A stretch of DNA of 64,000 nucleotides from the NCBI GenBank assembly GCA_016222825.1, contig JACRQF010000001.1, forward strand, positions 57,465 to 121,464, read 5' to 3'. Positions 16,997-24,066 of this stretch are shown piece after piece; within the stretch, counting starts at the first letter, position 1; every line of letters begins with the position of its first letter. Under the pieces are notes generated by a model. That model was given only the letters and a program-made list of their open reading frames with translations, was not told where the DNA came from and searched no databases. The position numbers were made by a program, and so were the translations under genes. The stretch comes from Verrucomicrobiota bacterium (GTDB lineage: Bacteria > Verrucomicrobiota > Verrucomicrobiia > CAIQCK01).

Positions 16997-18019
16997 ATGA
17001 TCCGGCGATTCCTGAGGCCTCAAGTCTGGCTCGCGCTCCTGCTCTGCGTAACGACATCCATAGCGGCAACAACGACGGACAACGATTACGTCGTCATCGC
17101 AAGGCGGCTGATCCGCCACATCAACGCCGACGACCAGGACAAGATTCACCAAATGCTCGCCTCGACGCTGCGCGGGGGATTTCCCGAAGCGAAGGCGCGG
17201 GTGTATTTCCGCAACATCCTCGCCCAGCGCGGCAAGCTGGTCCGGGTCAAGGATTCGGTGGTCAACAACTACGGCGGCGGCGTGCAGGTGGAAGCCGAGC
17301 GCGGCGACTGGAATTTTGCGTTGACACTCGATCGCAAAGGGCTGATCGCCTCCCTTAACATCACGCCGATCGGCCCACTCATCGCGCTACCGGAGCGCAA
17401 CAAGACGGTGATGCGGCTGCCGTTCGACAAGGACTGTTATGTGGCTGAAGGGGGCGCAACGCCTTCGTTGAACCGCCACAGCAACTCGCGCGCCCAGCGC
17501 AATGCGCTGGACTTCACGATCCGCGACGCGAAAGGCAACACCTACACCGGTGAGGGAAAGGAGAACAAGGACTATTACATCTACGGCATGGATGTGCTCG
17601 CGCCCGCCGACGGCACGGTTGTGATGGTCGTGGACGGCATTCCCGACAACAAGCCCGGCACCGGGAGCGGATTCCACGCCGGTGGCAACTGCATCATGAT
17701 CAAGCACAGCGACAGCGAGTTCAGCGTGCTGGCGCAGATGATGCCTGGCTCGGTGAACCTAAAAGTCGGCGACGCTGTGAAGGCCGGTCAGCCGGTCGGC
17801 AAGTGTGGCAATAGCGGCAACGCGGATGAACCGCACCTGCACTTCCATTTGCAGAACCTTCCCGTCATGCCAGAAGCTTTCGGTTTTGAGCCTTACTTCC
17901 AGAACATTCGCGTCACCCGCGATCTGAAGGTGCGCGTCGAGAGGGACTACTCGCCCATCCGGGGCGACACGGTGGCACCGCAACCCATCGAAGCGGTTGC
18001 GCCGAAGCCGTCGAAGTGA
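16997..18019 (+). CDS. Secreted M23-family (LytM-like) peptidase
   Basis: This encodes 340 residues with a signal peptide (RPQVWLALLLCVTTSIAA). Residues ~25-130 form an N-terminal DUF3887-like domain (VVIARRLIRHINADDQDKIHQML). The rest is an M23/Peptidase_M23 beta-barrel: RNALDF, then GMDVLAPADGTVVMVVDG, ending at PHLHFHLQN, the HxH zinc pair. The first ligand site is not the usual HxxxD: Arg stands four before the Asp, as in the QRYAxDF subfamily, and a His in NRHSNS nearby may serve. It is expected to cleave peptidoglycan cross-links or act as a regulator of amidases. It is 7 bases downstream of the preceding gene. Confidence 0.85.
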   Translation: MIRRFLRPQVWLALLLCVTTSIAATTTDNDYVVIARRLIRHINADDQDKIHQMLASTLRGGFPEAKARVYFRNILAQRGKLVRVKDSVVNNYGGGVQVEAERGDWNFALTLDRKGLIASLNITPIGPLIALPERNKTVMRLPFDKDCYVAEGGATPSLNRHSNSRAQRNALDFTIRDAKGNTYTGEGKENKDYYIYGMDVLAPADGTVVMVVDGIPDNKPGTGSGFHAGGNCIMIKHSDSEFSVLAQMMPGSVNLKVGDAVKAGQPVGKCGNSGNADEPHLHFHLQNLPVMPEAFGFEPYFQNIRVTRDLKVRVERDYSPIRGDTVAPQPIEAVAPKPSK

Positions 18020-18025
18020 AGAGGC

Positions 18026-19168
18026 TCACGCTCGGAGGCGCAGGATGGTTGCAGCCGCTTCGGGACCGATGTCGCCGTGTTCGCCGAAAGCCACCTTGCG
18101 CTGCGCAAACCGCGCACTGACTTTGGCCGCTGCGTCCTCGGCGGAAATCTTGTGGGCGCTTAGACGTGTCGGCATACCGAGGGAGCTGAAAAACTCCTCC
18201 GTCTTCGCAATGGCAGCCTCGGCGGAGGCCACGCCCCAGACGCGCCGGCCATATTGCTCCAGCTTCGCCCGCTTTTGCGCGAGCTTGTGCTGCCAAACGC
18301 CGGGCATGACAATGGCGAGCGTCTCCGCGTGGTCCAAGCCATAGAACGCTGTCAACTCGTGGCCGATCATGTGCGTGGCCCAGTCCTGCGGCACACCGCA
18401 ACCGACAAGCGTGTTTAGCGCCAGCGTTGCGCTCCACATGAAAGACGCCCGCGCCTCGTAGTTGCGAGGCTCTGCCAGCGTCACCGGCCCGGTTTCCACC
18501 AGTGTCTGAAGCACGGACTCCGCCAACCGGTCCTGCAACGGTGCGTCCGCCGGGTAGGTCATATACTGCTCCATGACGTGAGCGAACGCGTCCACGACGC
18601 CGTTGCGCACCTGCTTCGTCGGCAGTGTGAAGGTCGTCTCCGGGTCGAGCACGGAGAAGACCGGGAACGAGTAGTTGGAGGTGAAGTGCAGCTTCTCCTG
18701 CGTTGCGCGGCGTGAGATGACGGAGTTGCCGTTGGCCTCAGAACCGGTGGCAGGCAACGTCAGCACCGTGCCGACGGGCAACGCAGCTTCGATGGCGCTG
18801 CCGCCGCTGCGCAGGATGTCCCACGGGTCCGCACCGGTGAAGCACGCTGTCGCGGCGATAAACTTGCCCGCGTCCAACACTGATCCGCCGCCGACGGCGA
18901 GGACGAAACCAATGCGCTCGCGTTTCACCACCTCCACTACGGTGAGGCAGGTTTCGTAGAGCGGGTTGGCCTCAATGCCGGCGAACTCCACGAGCCGATG
19001 CTGTTTCAGCGCCGTCTTCACTTGCTCATAGACGCCGTTGCGTTTGATCGAGCCGCCGCCGTAAAGGAACAACACCGGCGCGCTTGTCGGCACGCGCGAG
19101 GCGATCTCCGCGATCATGCCGCGGCCAAAGAGAATCTCAGTCGGGTTCTTATAGAAGAAGTTTTGCAT
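18026..19168 (-). CDS. Iron-containing alcohol dehydrogenase (YqhD/BdhA-like)
   Basis: This encodes 380 residues, cytoplasmic, with no signal. The ATG at 19168 has GGAG upstream. It is a full-length Fe-ADH: cofactor loop LAVGGGSVLDAGKFIAA, PATGSEANGNSVI, and metal-ligand region (D-AFAHVMEQY, HMIGHELTAFYGLDHAETLAIVMPGV) with conserved Asp and His residues. The N-terminus (NFFYKNPTEILFGRGMI) matches the NADPH-dependent YqhD/butanol dehydrogenase group, which reduces short aldehydes. Its stop lies six bases from the convergent M23 gene's stop. Confidence 0.92.
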   Translation of the reverse strand: MQNFFYKNPTEILFGRGMIAEIASRVPTSAPVLFLYGGGSIKRNGVYEQVKTALKQHRLVEFAGIEANPLYETCLTVVEVVKRERIGFVLAVGGGSVLDAGKFIAATACFTGADPWDILRSGGSAIEAALPVGTVLTLPATGSEANGNSVISRRATQEKLHFTSNYSFPVFSVLDPETTFTLPTKQVRNGVVDAFAHVMEQYMTYPADAPLQDRLAESVLQTLVETGPVTLAEPRNYEARASFMWSATLALNTLVGCGVPQDWATHMIGHELTAFYGLDHAETLAIVMPGVWQHKLAQKRAKLEQYGRRVWGVASAEAAIAKTEEFFSSLGMPTRLSAHKISAEDAAAKVSARFAQRKVAFGEHGDIGPEAAATILRLRA

Positions 19169-19204
19169 GGTTGTTGTCTCCGTGAACGCAAAGCAGGCTA
19201 ACCG

Positions 19205-20455
19205 TTACGCGCGCGGCCAGAAAAGCAGAATCAAAGCGCCAACAACGAGCACCACCGCGAAAAGAACGGCGATTCGCGCCAACAGCCGCCGCGTGCCGAG
19301 CACCGCCACAATTCCGCCCTTGAAAAGAAGGTTCGACAACGAAGCGAGCAATACCAGCCGCCATGCGGTGTCCGCATCGAGGCGGTTGTCGTTGACCATC
19401 TCCGCCGTCGAGAGTGTGATCGCGTCCACATCGGTCAGGCCCGACAGGGCCGCCACCACGTAGAGGCCGCCCTGGCCGAAGTGCGCCTTCCCGGCGGCCG
19501 TGGCCAGCAACACGACCGCAAAGAGCGTTCCGAACACGATCGCGGGCTTCAACTCGGTCGGGTTGGTTTGCGGCGGCATCTGCACCGGGTCGTGCCGTTC
19601 CTTGAACCACAGAACAACACAGAGCACGGCCAGCGCGCCCAGCATTGCGCCGAGCGGCGGCGCCACCAAATGAAAAGACGGCGGCACGATGGCGGCGAGA
19701 ATCACCAGGATGCGGCCGTAGAGAATCGTCGAGGCCACCAGAATGACAAACGCGGCGAGGTTCTCGCTGTTCGTCACGGCCTGCGTCCGCCGCGCGTAGC
19801 TCACAGTCGTCGCCGTGCTGGAAATCAGCCCGCCGAGCACGCCGCTGATCATGGCGCCCGCCTTGTGGCCGAAGAACTTGTAGGCGACATAGCCGCTGAG
19901 GCTGATGGCGACGATGAACACCACGAACAGCCAGAGACGATGGGGATTGAGCACCGCGTAAGGGCCGTAAGCCTGGTTGGGCAACACCGGCAGGATCACG
20001 AGCGTGATCAGCACGAACTGCATGACGGCCCGGAAGTCCGTATCGCCAATCTTCGTCGCCAGCCCGTGCAACTGCGGCTTCAGATACAACAACACCGCCA
20101 CGCCGCCTGCGATGGCGACTGCCACCGCCATCGGGCCGACCGTCAGGTAAGCGCCGACGCCATACATCAACAGGATGGACATCTCTGTGATAAGGCTCGG
20201 TTCGCTCTCGTCCGACTTCAGCGTGGCCTGGCAGCCCGCGAACGCCACCGCGCCAAGGGCAAGCAATCCCGCCGCGAGCACCCAGCCGCCGAACGTTTGC
20301 GCCAGCAGCGCGCACACCGTCCCGAAGACGGTGATGATCGGAAAGGTGCGGAATCCCGCCAGCCGCCTTGCCGAAGAACGTTCGCGTTGCAGGCCGACCA
20401 GCAGCCCCAGGCCCAGCGCGACGCCGAGAAGGAAGAATATCCGTTGCAGTTCCAT
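19205..20455 (-). CDS. MgtC/SapB-DUF4010 membrane protein
   Basis: This encodes 416 residues. The ATG at 20455 is chosen for the GGAG six bases before it and the conserved start MELQRIFFLLGVALGLGLLVGLQRER; an ATG at 20467 is possible. The N-terminal third is MgtC/SapB-like (GLLVGLQRERSSARRLAGFRTFPIITVFGTVCALL). The remainder is DUF4010 with about nine further hydrophobic helices and the conserved GDTDFRAVMQFVLITLVILPVLP. It is an inner-membrane protein, possibly in Mg2+ or other cation homeostasis; transport has not been shown for this class. It starts 19 bases after the stop of the 20475-21584 gene, so is probably co-transcribed. Confidence 0.88.
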   Translation of the reverse strand: MELQRIFFLLGVALGLGLLVGLQRERSSARRLAGFRTFPIITVFGTVCALLAQTFGGWVLAAGLLALGAVAFAGCQATLKSDESEPSLITEMSILLMYGVGAYLTVGPMAVAVAIAGGVAVLLYLKPQLHGLATKIGDTDFRAVMQFVLITLVILPVLPNQAYGPYAVLNPHRLWLFVVFIVAISLSGYVAYKFFGHKAGAMISGVLGGLISSTATTVSYARRTQAVTNSENLAAFVILVASTILYGRILVILAAIVPPSFHLVAPPLGAMLGALAVLCVVLWFKERHDPVQMPPQTNPTELKPAIVFGTLFAVVLLATAAGKAHFGQGGLYVVAALSGLTDVDAITLSTAEMVNDNRLDADTAWRLVLLASLSNLLFKGGIVAVLGTRRLLARIAVLFAVVLVVGALILLFWPRA

Positions 20456-20474
20456 GACCGACTCCATCCGCAGT

Positions 20475-21584
20475 TCACTTCACGCCCAACACGACGATGA
20501 TGATCAGGTCTATGACGAACAGCGCGACGATACCTGCTTCCAGCATCAACATCACGCGATTTGTGCTGTCCTGCTGGAGCATCGTGTAAAGGCCGTCCAA
20601 CGCGCGCAGTTTCTGGCTCACGTTACCCTCCCACTCCGACAGGTGGAAGCGCGCCGCGCAGCCCATGTAAATCCTCGCCAGATGCCAGTCGCCGAAAAAC
20701 TTCGTGATGTTCGACAGCTCATCCGCCACCTTCGCGAGGTCCATCTTGATCTCGCGCAGCTCGTCGAGCACGCGCTGGCGGGCGCGAAACGCGAGCGGGC
20801 GCGCCACGACCTCCACGTCGTCATACGCCTTGTCGAGCACCTGGTCGAGCTTCGCGTCATAGACCTTCAGTTCCTCCAGTTGCAGGTTGGCCACCTCCAG
20901 CACGTAAAGCGTGTCGTGATAACCTTCCGGCGTGTCCACCAGCAACGCCGTGTCCCAGTCCACCACAGCCAGATCGTTTTGGTAGTAGGAATAGCGATAC
21001 TTCAGCGTCTCCTGCACCTCCTGCCCGCTGAGCCGCGACGCGTCCGCTTCGCCGCCGAGCAGCGCCGCCACCTCGCGCTCGTTGCGTTGCAGCCATCGCT
21101 CCATCGGTTCGCTGGCGTCCGCGCCCGCCACCGGCGTGCTGAGGCAGAAGACCGTATAGACCTCCGCCTCCTCCAATGCGGCCACCGGCGTGTCGAGCTG
21201 CGGCTTCCAGTTCTCAAACAACCGCTGCGCGATCTCCTGCACGCGCCCGTCGAGCGTCGTGCCGTCCGTGAAACGCAGGTTGCGGAACGCCAGCAGGTCC
21301 ATGATCCCCTCGCAAGTGACCGGCATCCGCACCTTCACCGAGATCGCGCCGAGCGCAAACAGCTTGATGGAAGTGGTGAACGTCACCGGGCCGCTGGCCG
21401 TTGCGAGCCGCGTCTCCTCCATCTGGATCGAGAGCGGCCGGTAAACCGGAAACTCGCGCGGAGCGTCCCTGAGCCGACCGAGTTGAACCCGCTCCGCCGC
21501 GCCGAGCATCTTCTTCTCGATCTCGGCGAGGTTCGCCTCGTAGGCGATGTCGTAGGCGTAAAAGTAAATGACCTCGCCTCTCAT
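20475..21584 (-). CDS. Membrane-anchored RMD1/DUF155-like protein
   Basis: This encodes 369 residues, ATG at 21584 after GGGAG. The N-terminus YFYAYDIAYEANLAEIEK is followed by an alpha/beta region. A long helical stretch (~230-345, RQRVLDELREIKMDLAKVADELSNITKFF) leads to a single C-terminal membrane helix (MLMLEAGIVALFVIDLIIIVVLGVK). This layout, soluble domain then coiled coil then one tail anchor, resembles the RMD1/YagE (DUF155) family, but I cannot confirm it by eye. The coupled downstream MgtC/DUF4010 gene suggests a joint membrane function. Confidence 0.6.
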   Translation of the reverse strand: MRGEVIYFYAYDIAYEANLAEIEKKMLGAAERVQLGRLRDAPREFPVYRPLSIQMEETRLATASGPVTFTTSIKLFALGAISVKVRMPVTCEGIMDLLAFRNLRFTDGTTLDGRVQEIAQRLFENWKPQLDTPVAALEEAEVYTVFCLSTPVAGADASEPMERWLQRNEREVAALLGGEADASRLSGQEVQETLKYRYSYYQNDLAVVDWDTALLVDTPEGYHDTLYVLEVANLQLEELKVYDAKLDQVLDKAYDDVEVVARPLAFRARQRVLDELREIKMDLAKVADELSNITKFFGDWHLARIYMGCAARFHLSEWEGNVSQKLRALDGLYTMLQQDSTNRVMLMLEAGIVALFVIDLIIIVVLGVK

Positions 21585-21657
21585 CGTCGTCTCCCGGTTT
21601 CAGGTGACAAGCTGCCGCGCCTACCGGCTGCCGCTCAAGTCGCGCAGACGGCTTCTT

Positions 21658-21957
21658 TCAGGCCGCCTTCTTGGCCAGATTTACATACCGCTCGTAAGGC
21701 ATGGCTATCCAGACCTCCGTCGTCGCCCGGCCGACACCACGGGTAATCAAAGCCACTTGACTGGCCTCCGCCTCATCCTTGGCTTCAAAGATGTCCACGA
21801 AGTCGTAGGGGCCAAGCGTTGCATAGTGCGAGATCCACTTGACCGACGGACAAAGCTCATGAACGCGCTGGCCGATTTCCCGTCCCGTATCTTGCACCGA
21901 AGCGGTCGCGCTGCTGGCAGCTTCCGATAACTTGGTCACCATCATGTAAGTGCTCAT
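21658..21957 (-). CDS. GYD-domain protein
   Basis: This encodes 99 residues. The ATG at 21957 follows AGGAGA and gives MSTYMMVTKLSEAASS; the longer frame adds a basic unrelated stretch. It is a ferredoxin-like GYD fold with the family signature YATLGPYDFVDIFEAKDEAEASQVAL and a VGRATTEVWIAMPY strand. Its biochemical role is unknown. The context of hemerythrin, DUF2934 and small Cys-rich genes suggests a stress or signalling set. A CCTAGGAAAT element lies ~150 bases upstream. Confidence 0.85.
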   Translation of the reverse strand: MSTYMMVTKLSEAASSATASVQDTGREIGQRVHELCPSVKWISHYATLGPYDFVDIFEAKDEAEASQVALITRGVGRATTEVWIAMPYERYVNLAKKAA

Positions 21958-22102
21958 AGACACTCTCCTGTCTTCGGCTGTCCTGGTGAACACTAGTCTG
22001 GCCTCTCGCCTTTTCAAGCGTGCCACTCCGCCCGGCACCGCATCGGCACCCGCCCAGCAAAAGCACACGGCCTTCCATTGGCCTGTGCGACTTAACCGCA
22101 TG

Positions 22103-22126
22103 TTTCCCTGGGGGATTTCCTAGGCG
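22103..22126. promoter_or_regulatory. CTAGGAAAT-CCC element, copy C (partial)
   Basis: The minus strand reads CGCCTAGGAAATCCCCCAGG. It resembles the palindromic half of copies A and B (CTAGGA...TCCCTA) but lacks the CTTTCAGG half. It lies between the divergent GYD and DUF2934 genes. Confidence 0.3.
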
Positions 22127-22202
22127 AGGTCGCGTGGTTCGCCTGCATGGACGGCGGCGCGCTCTTCGTCGAGGGTGAGCGAGCCGTGGTTGTTTGCGAA
22201 CC

Positions 22203-22547
22203 ATGAAGGCTGAGTTACAGGAAGAACCCGTTCTCAAACCAAAGGAGTCAACCGAAGAGATGCAACTCAATCCGACAGCACAAACAGACGATCCCAGCGC
22301 CGGAGAAATCGCCGCGCTCGCCTACCAAATCTGGGAGCAGGAAGGCCGCCCGCAAGGCCGCGATCTCGAGCACTGGGCAAAGGCCGAGGCGCAACTCAAG
22401 GCCGCCCGGCGGCAAACTCTATCAAGTTCCAGCAAAGAACAGTTGGCCTTCTTGCGCAGCGGCGGTAGCGGCCATTTCCTGCGAGCACAGCGGAGGGGCG
22501 TCGTTCAGAAAGGGCGCGCCCGTCGCGTTCAGCCGGCCGCAAGATAG
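22203..22547 (+). CDS. DUF2934-domain protein
   Basis: This encodes 114 residues. The ATG at 22203 is preferred to a TTG three codons upstream. The DUF2934 helix pair is clear: IAALAYQIWEQEGRPQGRDLEHWAKAEAQL (~38-67). DUF2934 is a short helical domain of unknown function, common in soil bacteria. The flanks are charged (Glu/Pro-rich N-terminus, Arg/Ser-rich C-terminus) and probably disordered. It may belong with the neighbouring stress genes. Confidence 0.8.
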   Translation: MKAELQEEPVLKPKESTEEMQLNPTAQTDDPSAGEIAALAYQIWEQEGRPQGRDLEHWAKAEAQLKAARRQTLSSSSKEQLAFLRSGGSGHFLRAQRRGVVQKGRARRVQPAAR

Positions 22548-22652
22548 GCGGCACCCACGCGCAGTCTTCAAACGGCGGGATAGCCTGTCGCCGTTCAGAC
22601 TTCCGCTGTCTGGAATCTGCACAGGTGACGATGGGAATGCCCGCATCCCCCG

Positions 22653-22683
22653 GAAGGGCCTCGGCCGAAGTCCAAGGCCCTTC
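22653..22683. terminator. Possible terminator hairpin
   Basis: GAAGGGCC / GGCCCTTC, an 8-bp stem with a 15-base loop, is followed by TGTTTGC. It could end the DUF2934 transcript; the U-tract is weak. Confidence 0.35.
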
Positions 22684-22795
22684 TGTTTGCTATCGCGTGC
22701 GGGGCGCGAACAAAACGCCCGCATTCCGCCGGCTTGCCGTTTCAGAAAGAGGACTATATTTACCCAACGCGGCGAGCGGGAAGGAAACCGGGTTT

Positions 22796-23293
22796 ATGAA
22801 AGTCACGGACGTTTTGGCGAGTCAGCACACTTTTTTGCGGAGCGTATTCGAGGTCATCGAGCGCGCCATGCACGAGACGGAAAGGCACTCCGATGTCGCC
22901 GCGTATGCACGGCTGCTGGAGGGGCTGCTGCGGGACCACGCCGAGGCGGAAGAGAACCTGCTCTTCCGTCCCCTGGACATCATGCTGACGGAGAAGGGCG
23001 GGTTTTCGCAGTTCTACTCCGGCCATCAGGAACTCGACCACCTATTGAAGAAGCCGCAGATGGAGATGTCTGCCGCGCAGGCCAGAAACCTGCTCCACAT
23101 CGCATTCCGCTTCATGCGGAGCCATTTCGAGAGCGAAGAACTGATGGTGATCCCTCTGGCAGAGGAGATGTTTCAACTCGAATCGCTCGAAACACTCGGA
23201 CAGGCGTGGATGCGGCGGCACACCCACCCCGCCGCGCTGCAATCCGTCGCCGCGATAGTCGCGGATTCTCGCGTCGCTGTGGCCGGCAGATGA
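22796..23293 (+). CDS. Hemerythrin-like HHE-domain protein, copy 2
   Basis: This encodes 165 residues. The ATG at 22796 follows GGGAAGGAAA. It is a paralogue of the 4364-4819 gene along its whole length (shared AEAEENLLF, LKK, AxAxNLLHIAFRFMRSHFESEE). All expected metal ligands are present: H in LASQHTFL, H and E in DHAEAEENLLF, H and E in SGHQELDHL, and H and E in SHFESEE. It probably forms a di-iron four-helix bundle. A 31-bp near-perfect hairpin begins two bases after the stop. The conserved element at 23363 and the small Cys-rich gene follow. Confidence 0.88.
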   Translation: MKVTDVLASQHTFLRSVFEVIERAMHETERHSDVAAYARLLEGLLRDHAEAEENLLFRPLDIMLTEKGGFSQFYSGHQELDHLLKKPQMEMSAAQARNLLHIAFRFMRSHFESEELMVIPLAEEMFQLESLETLGQAWMRRHTHPAALQSVAAIVADSRVAVAGR

Positions 23294-23294
23294 T

Positions 23295-23325
23295 CTGTGG
23301 CGGCGGTCTAGGACCGCCGCTACAG
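23295..23325. repeat. Near-perfect 31-bp hairpin after hemerythrin 2
   Basis: CTGTgGCGGCGGTC-TAG-GACCGCCGCtACAG pairs at 13 of 14 positions. The CTACAG end matches the dispersed hairpin family (40282, 57100). It may act as a terminator or mRNA stabiliser. Confidence 0.7.
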
Positions 23326-23362
23326 AAGAGAGGTTTTGCAGGAGACTCTCATGACGGAAGAT

Positions 23363-23390
23363 TCCCTAGGCCGCTTTCAGGATTAGTCCG
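23363..23390 (+). promoter_or_regulatory. Conserved 28-bp element, copy B
   Basis: TCCCTAgGCCgCTTTCAGG, then aTTAgTCCG, lies 43 bases before the ATG of the small gene at 23434. It matches copy A (5070-5097, minus strand) at 24 of 28 positions. The distance is consistent with a promoter or 5'-leader element. Confidence 0.5.
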
Positions 23391-23433
23391 CTGGCGAAAA
23401 TCAGGCGCATGTCGTAGCTTCGCCGCAGTTTGT

Positions 23434-23664
23434 ATGAAGGAGAATCACTCACACCCGCCGCAGACCTCGAAGAACACGGAAAACCACAAGCCGCCCCTGC
23501 CCGACGCAGCCGTCTGCCGCATCCGCCGAGTAGCGGACTCCGGCATTCATCTCTGCCTGGTGGAGAAGCCGGGCCACTGCCCCTACGCGTTCACCTTCGG
23601 ATACAACTTCCTTTGCACCGACCCAGCGCGAACTGGAAGCGGCCCTCCATCACATGAGGGCTGA
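23434..23664 (+). CDS. Small Cys/His-rich protein
   Basis: This encodes 76 residues from ATG 23434. The N-terminal third is polar (HSHPPQTSKNTENHKPP). The rest contains VCRI, HLCLVEKPGHCPYAFTFGYNFLCTDP: four Cys and two His in a spacing (C...HxC...HCPYxxxFGxxxxC) that I have seen in short uncharacterised proteins and that could bind a metal. There is no strong ribosome site beyond a GAAGGAG inside the start. Support comes from the motif and from the upstream conserved element; function unknown. Confidence 0.55.
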   Translation: MKENHSHPPQTSKNTENHKPPLPDAAVCRIRRVADSGIHLCLVEKPGHCPYAFTFGYNFLCTDPARTGSGPPSHEG

Positions 23665-23806
23665 AGAGAAACAGAACGAGTTTCAAAAACAACAACCACG
23701 TTTCAATCAAGCCAGCAGGACGCAATCCGCACGGTTTCTATCACCCCCATCGCTCGGAAGCCGTGCCCGGTCCATACCGGCGGGGCGAGCCGGATGTGTT
23801 CTTCGT

Positions 23807-23859
23807 CGTCCCGAAAGCCCCGTGTCGCAAGACGCGGGGCTTCTCGCTTTGGCGGGACG
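23807..23859. other. Two-tier hairpin with GCAA tetraloop (possible RNA structure)
   Basis: The inner stem AAGCCCCG-t-GTC / GAC-g-CGGGGCTT closes on GCAA, a GNRA tetraloop. An outer CGTCCCG / CGGGACG stem encloses it. It is stable on either strand; GNRA favours the plus-strand transcript. Could be a small RNA, terminator or repeat. Confidence 0.45.
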
Positions 23860-24032
23860 GTGACGCTTGGGCGATGATGGCCCTGCTTGACGAGCGCGCG
23901 CGGCCTGCGAGAGCAACTCGCTGCCTGAATAAAATGGCGGGGCGGTCACCGCGGCCCTCCGGTTCAGGCAGGCGGTGAAACAAGAGCCGAAAGGCCAACT
24001 TAGCGTCGCTCGGTGACGACAAGAAGGACGAC

Positions 24033-24053
24033 GGACAGGCAGGATGCCTGTCC
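24033..24053. repeat. GGA-centred palindrome
   Basis: GGACAGGCA-GGA-TGCCTGTCC is a perfect 9-bp stem with a three-base centre. It is a member of the dispersed hairpin family and lies 13 bases from the CHAD gene stop. Confidence 0.65.
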
Positions 24054-24066
24054 CACTTGGCGGCGG

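Larger units (their letters stand above)
23665..24066. other. Gene-free region with structured DNA
   Basis: I see no gene I would defend in these 402 bases. They hold the strong two-part hairpin at 23807-23859 and a GGA-centred palindrome at 24033-24053, next to the stop of the CHAD gene. Short ORFs here have no recognisable product. Confidence 0.6.

Noticed and set aside
22733..22760. TTGCCG ... TATATT possible promoter before hemerythrin 2
   Set aside because: Spacing is only 15 bases and promoter consensus in this phylum is uncertain.
23654..23863. 69-codon plus-strand ORF after the small Cys-rich gene
   Set aside because: No ribosome site, unusual composition, and it covers the structured hairpin.
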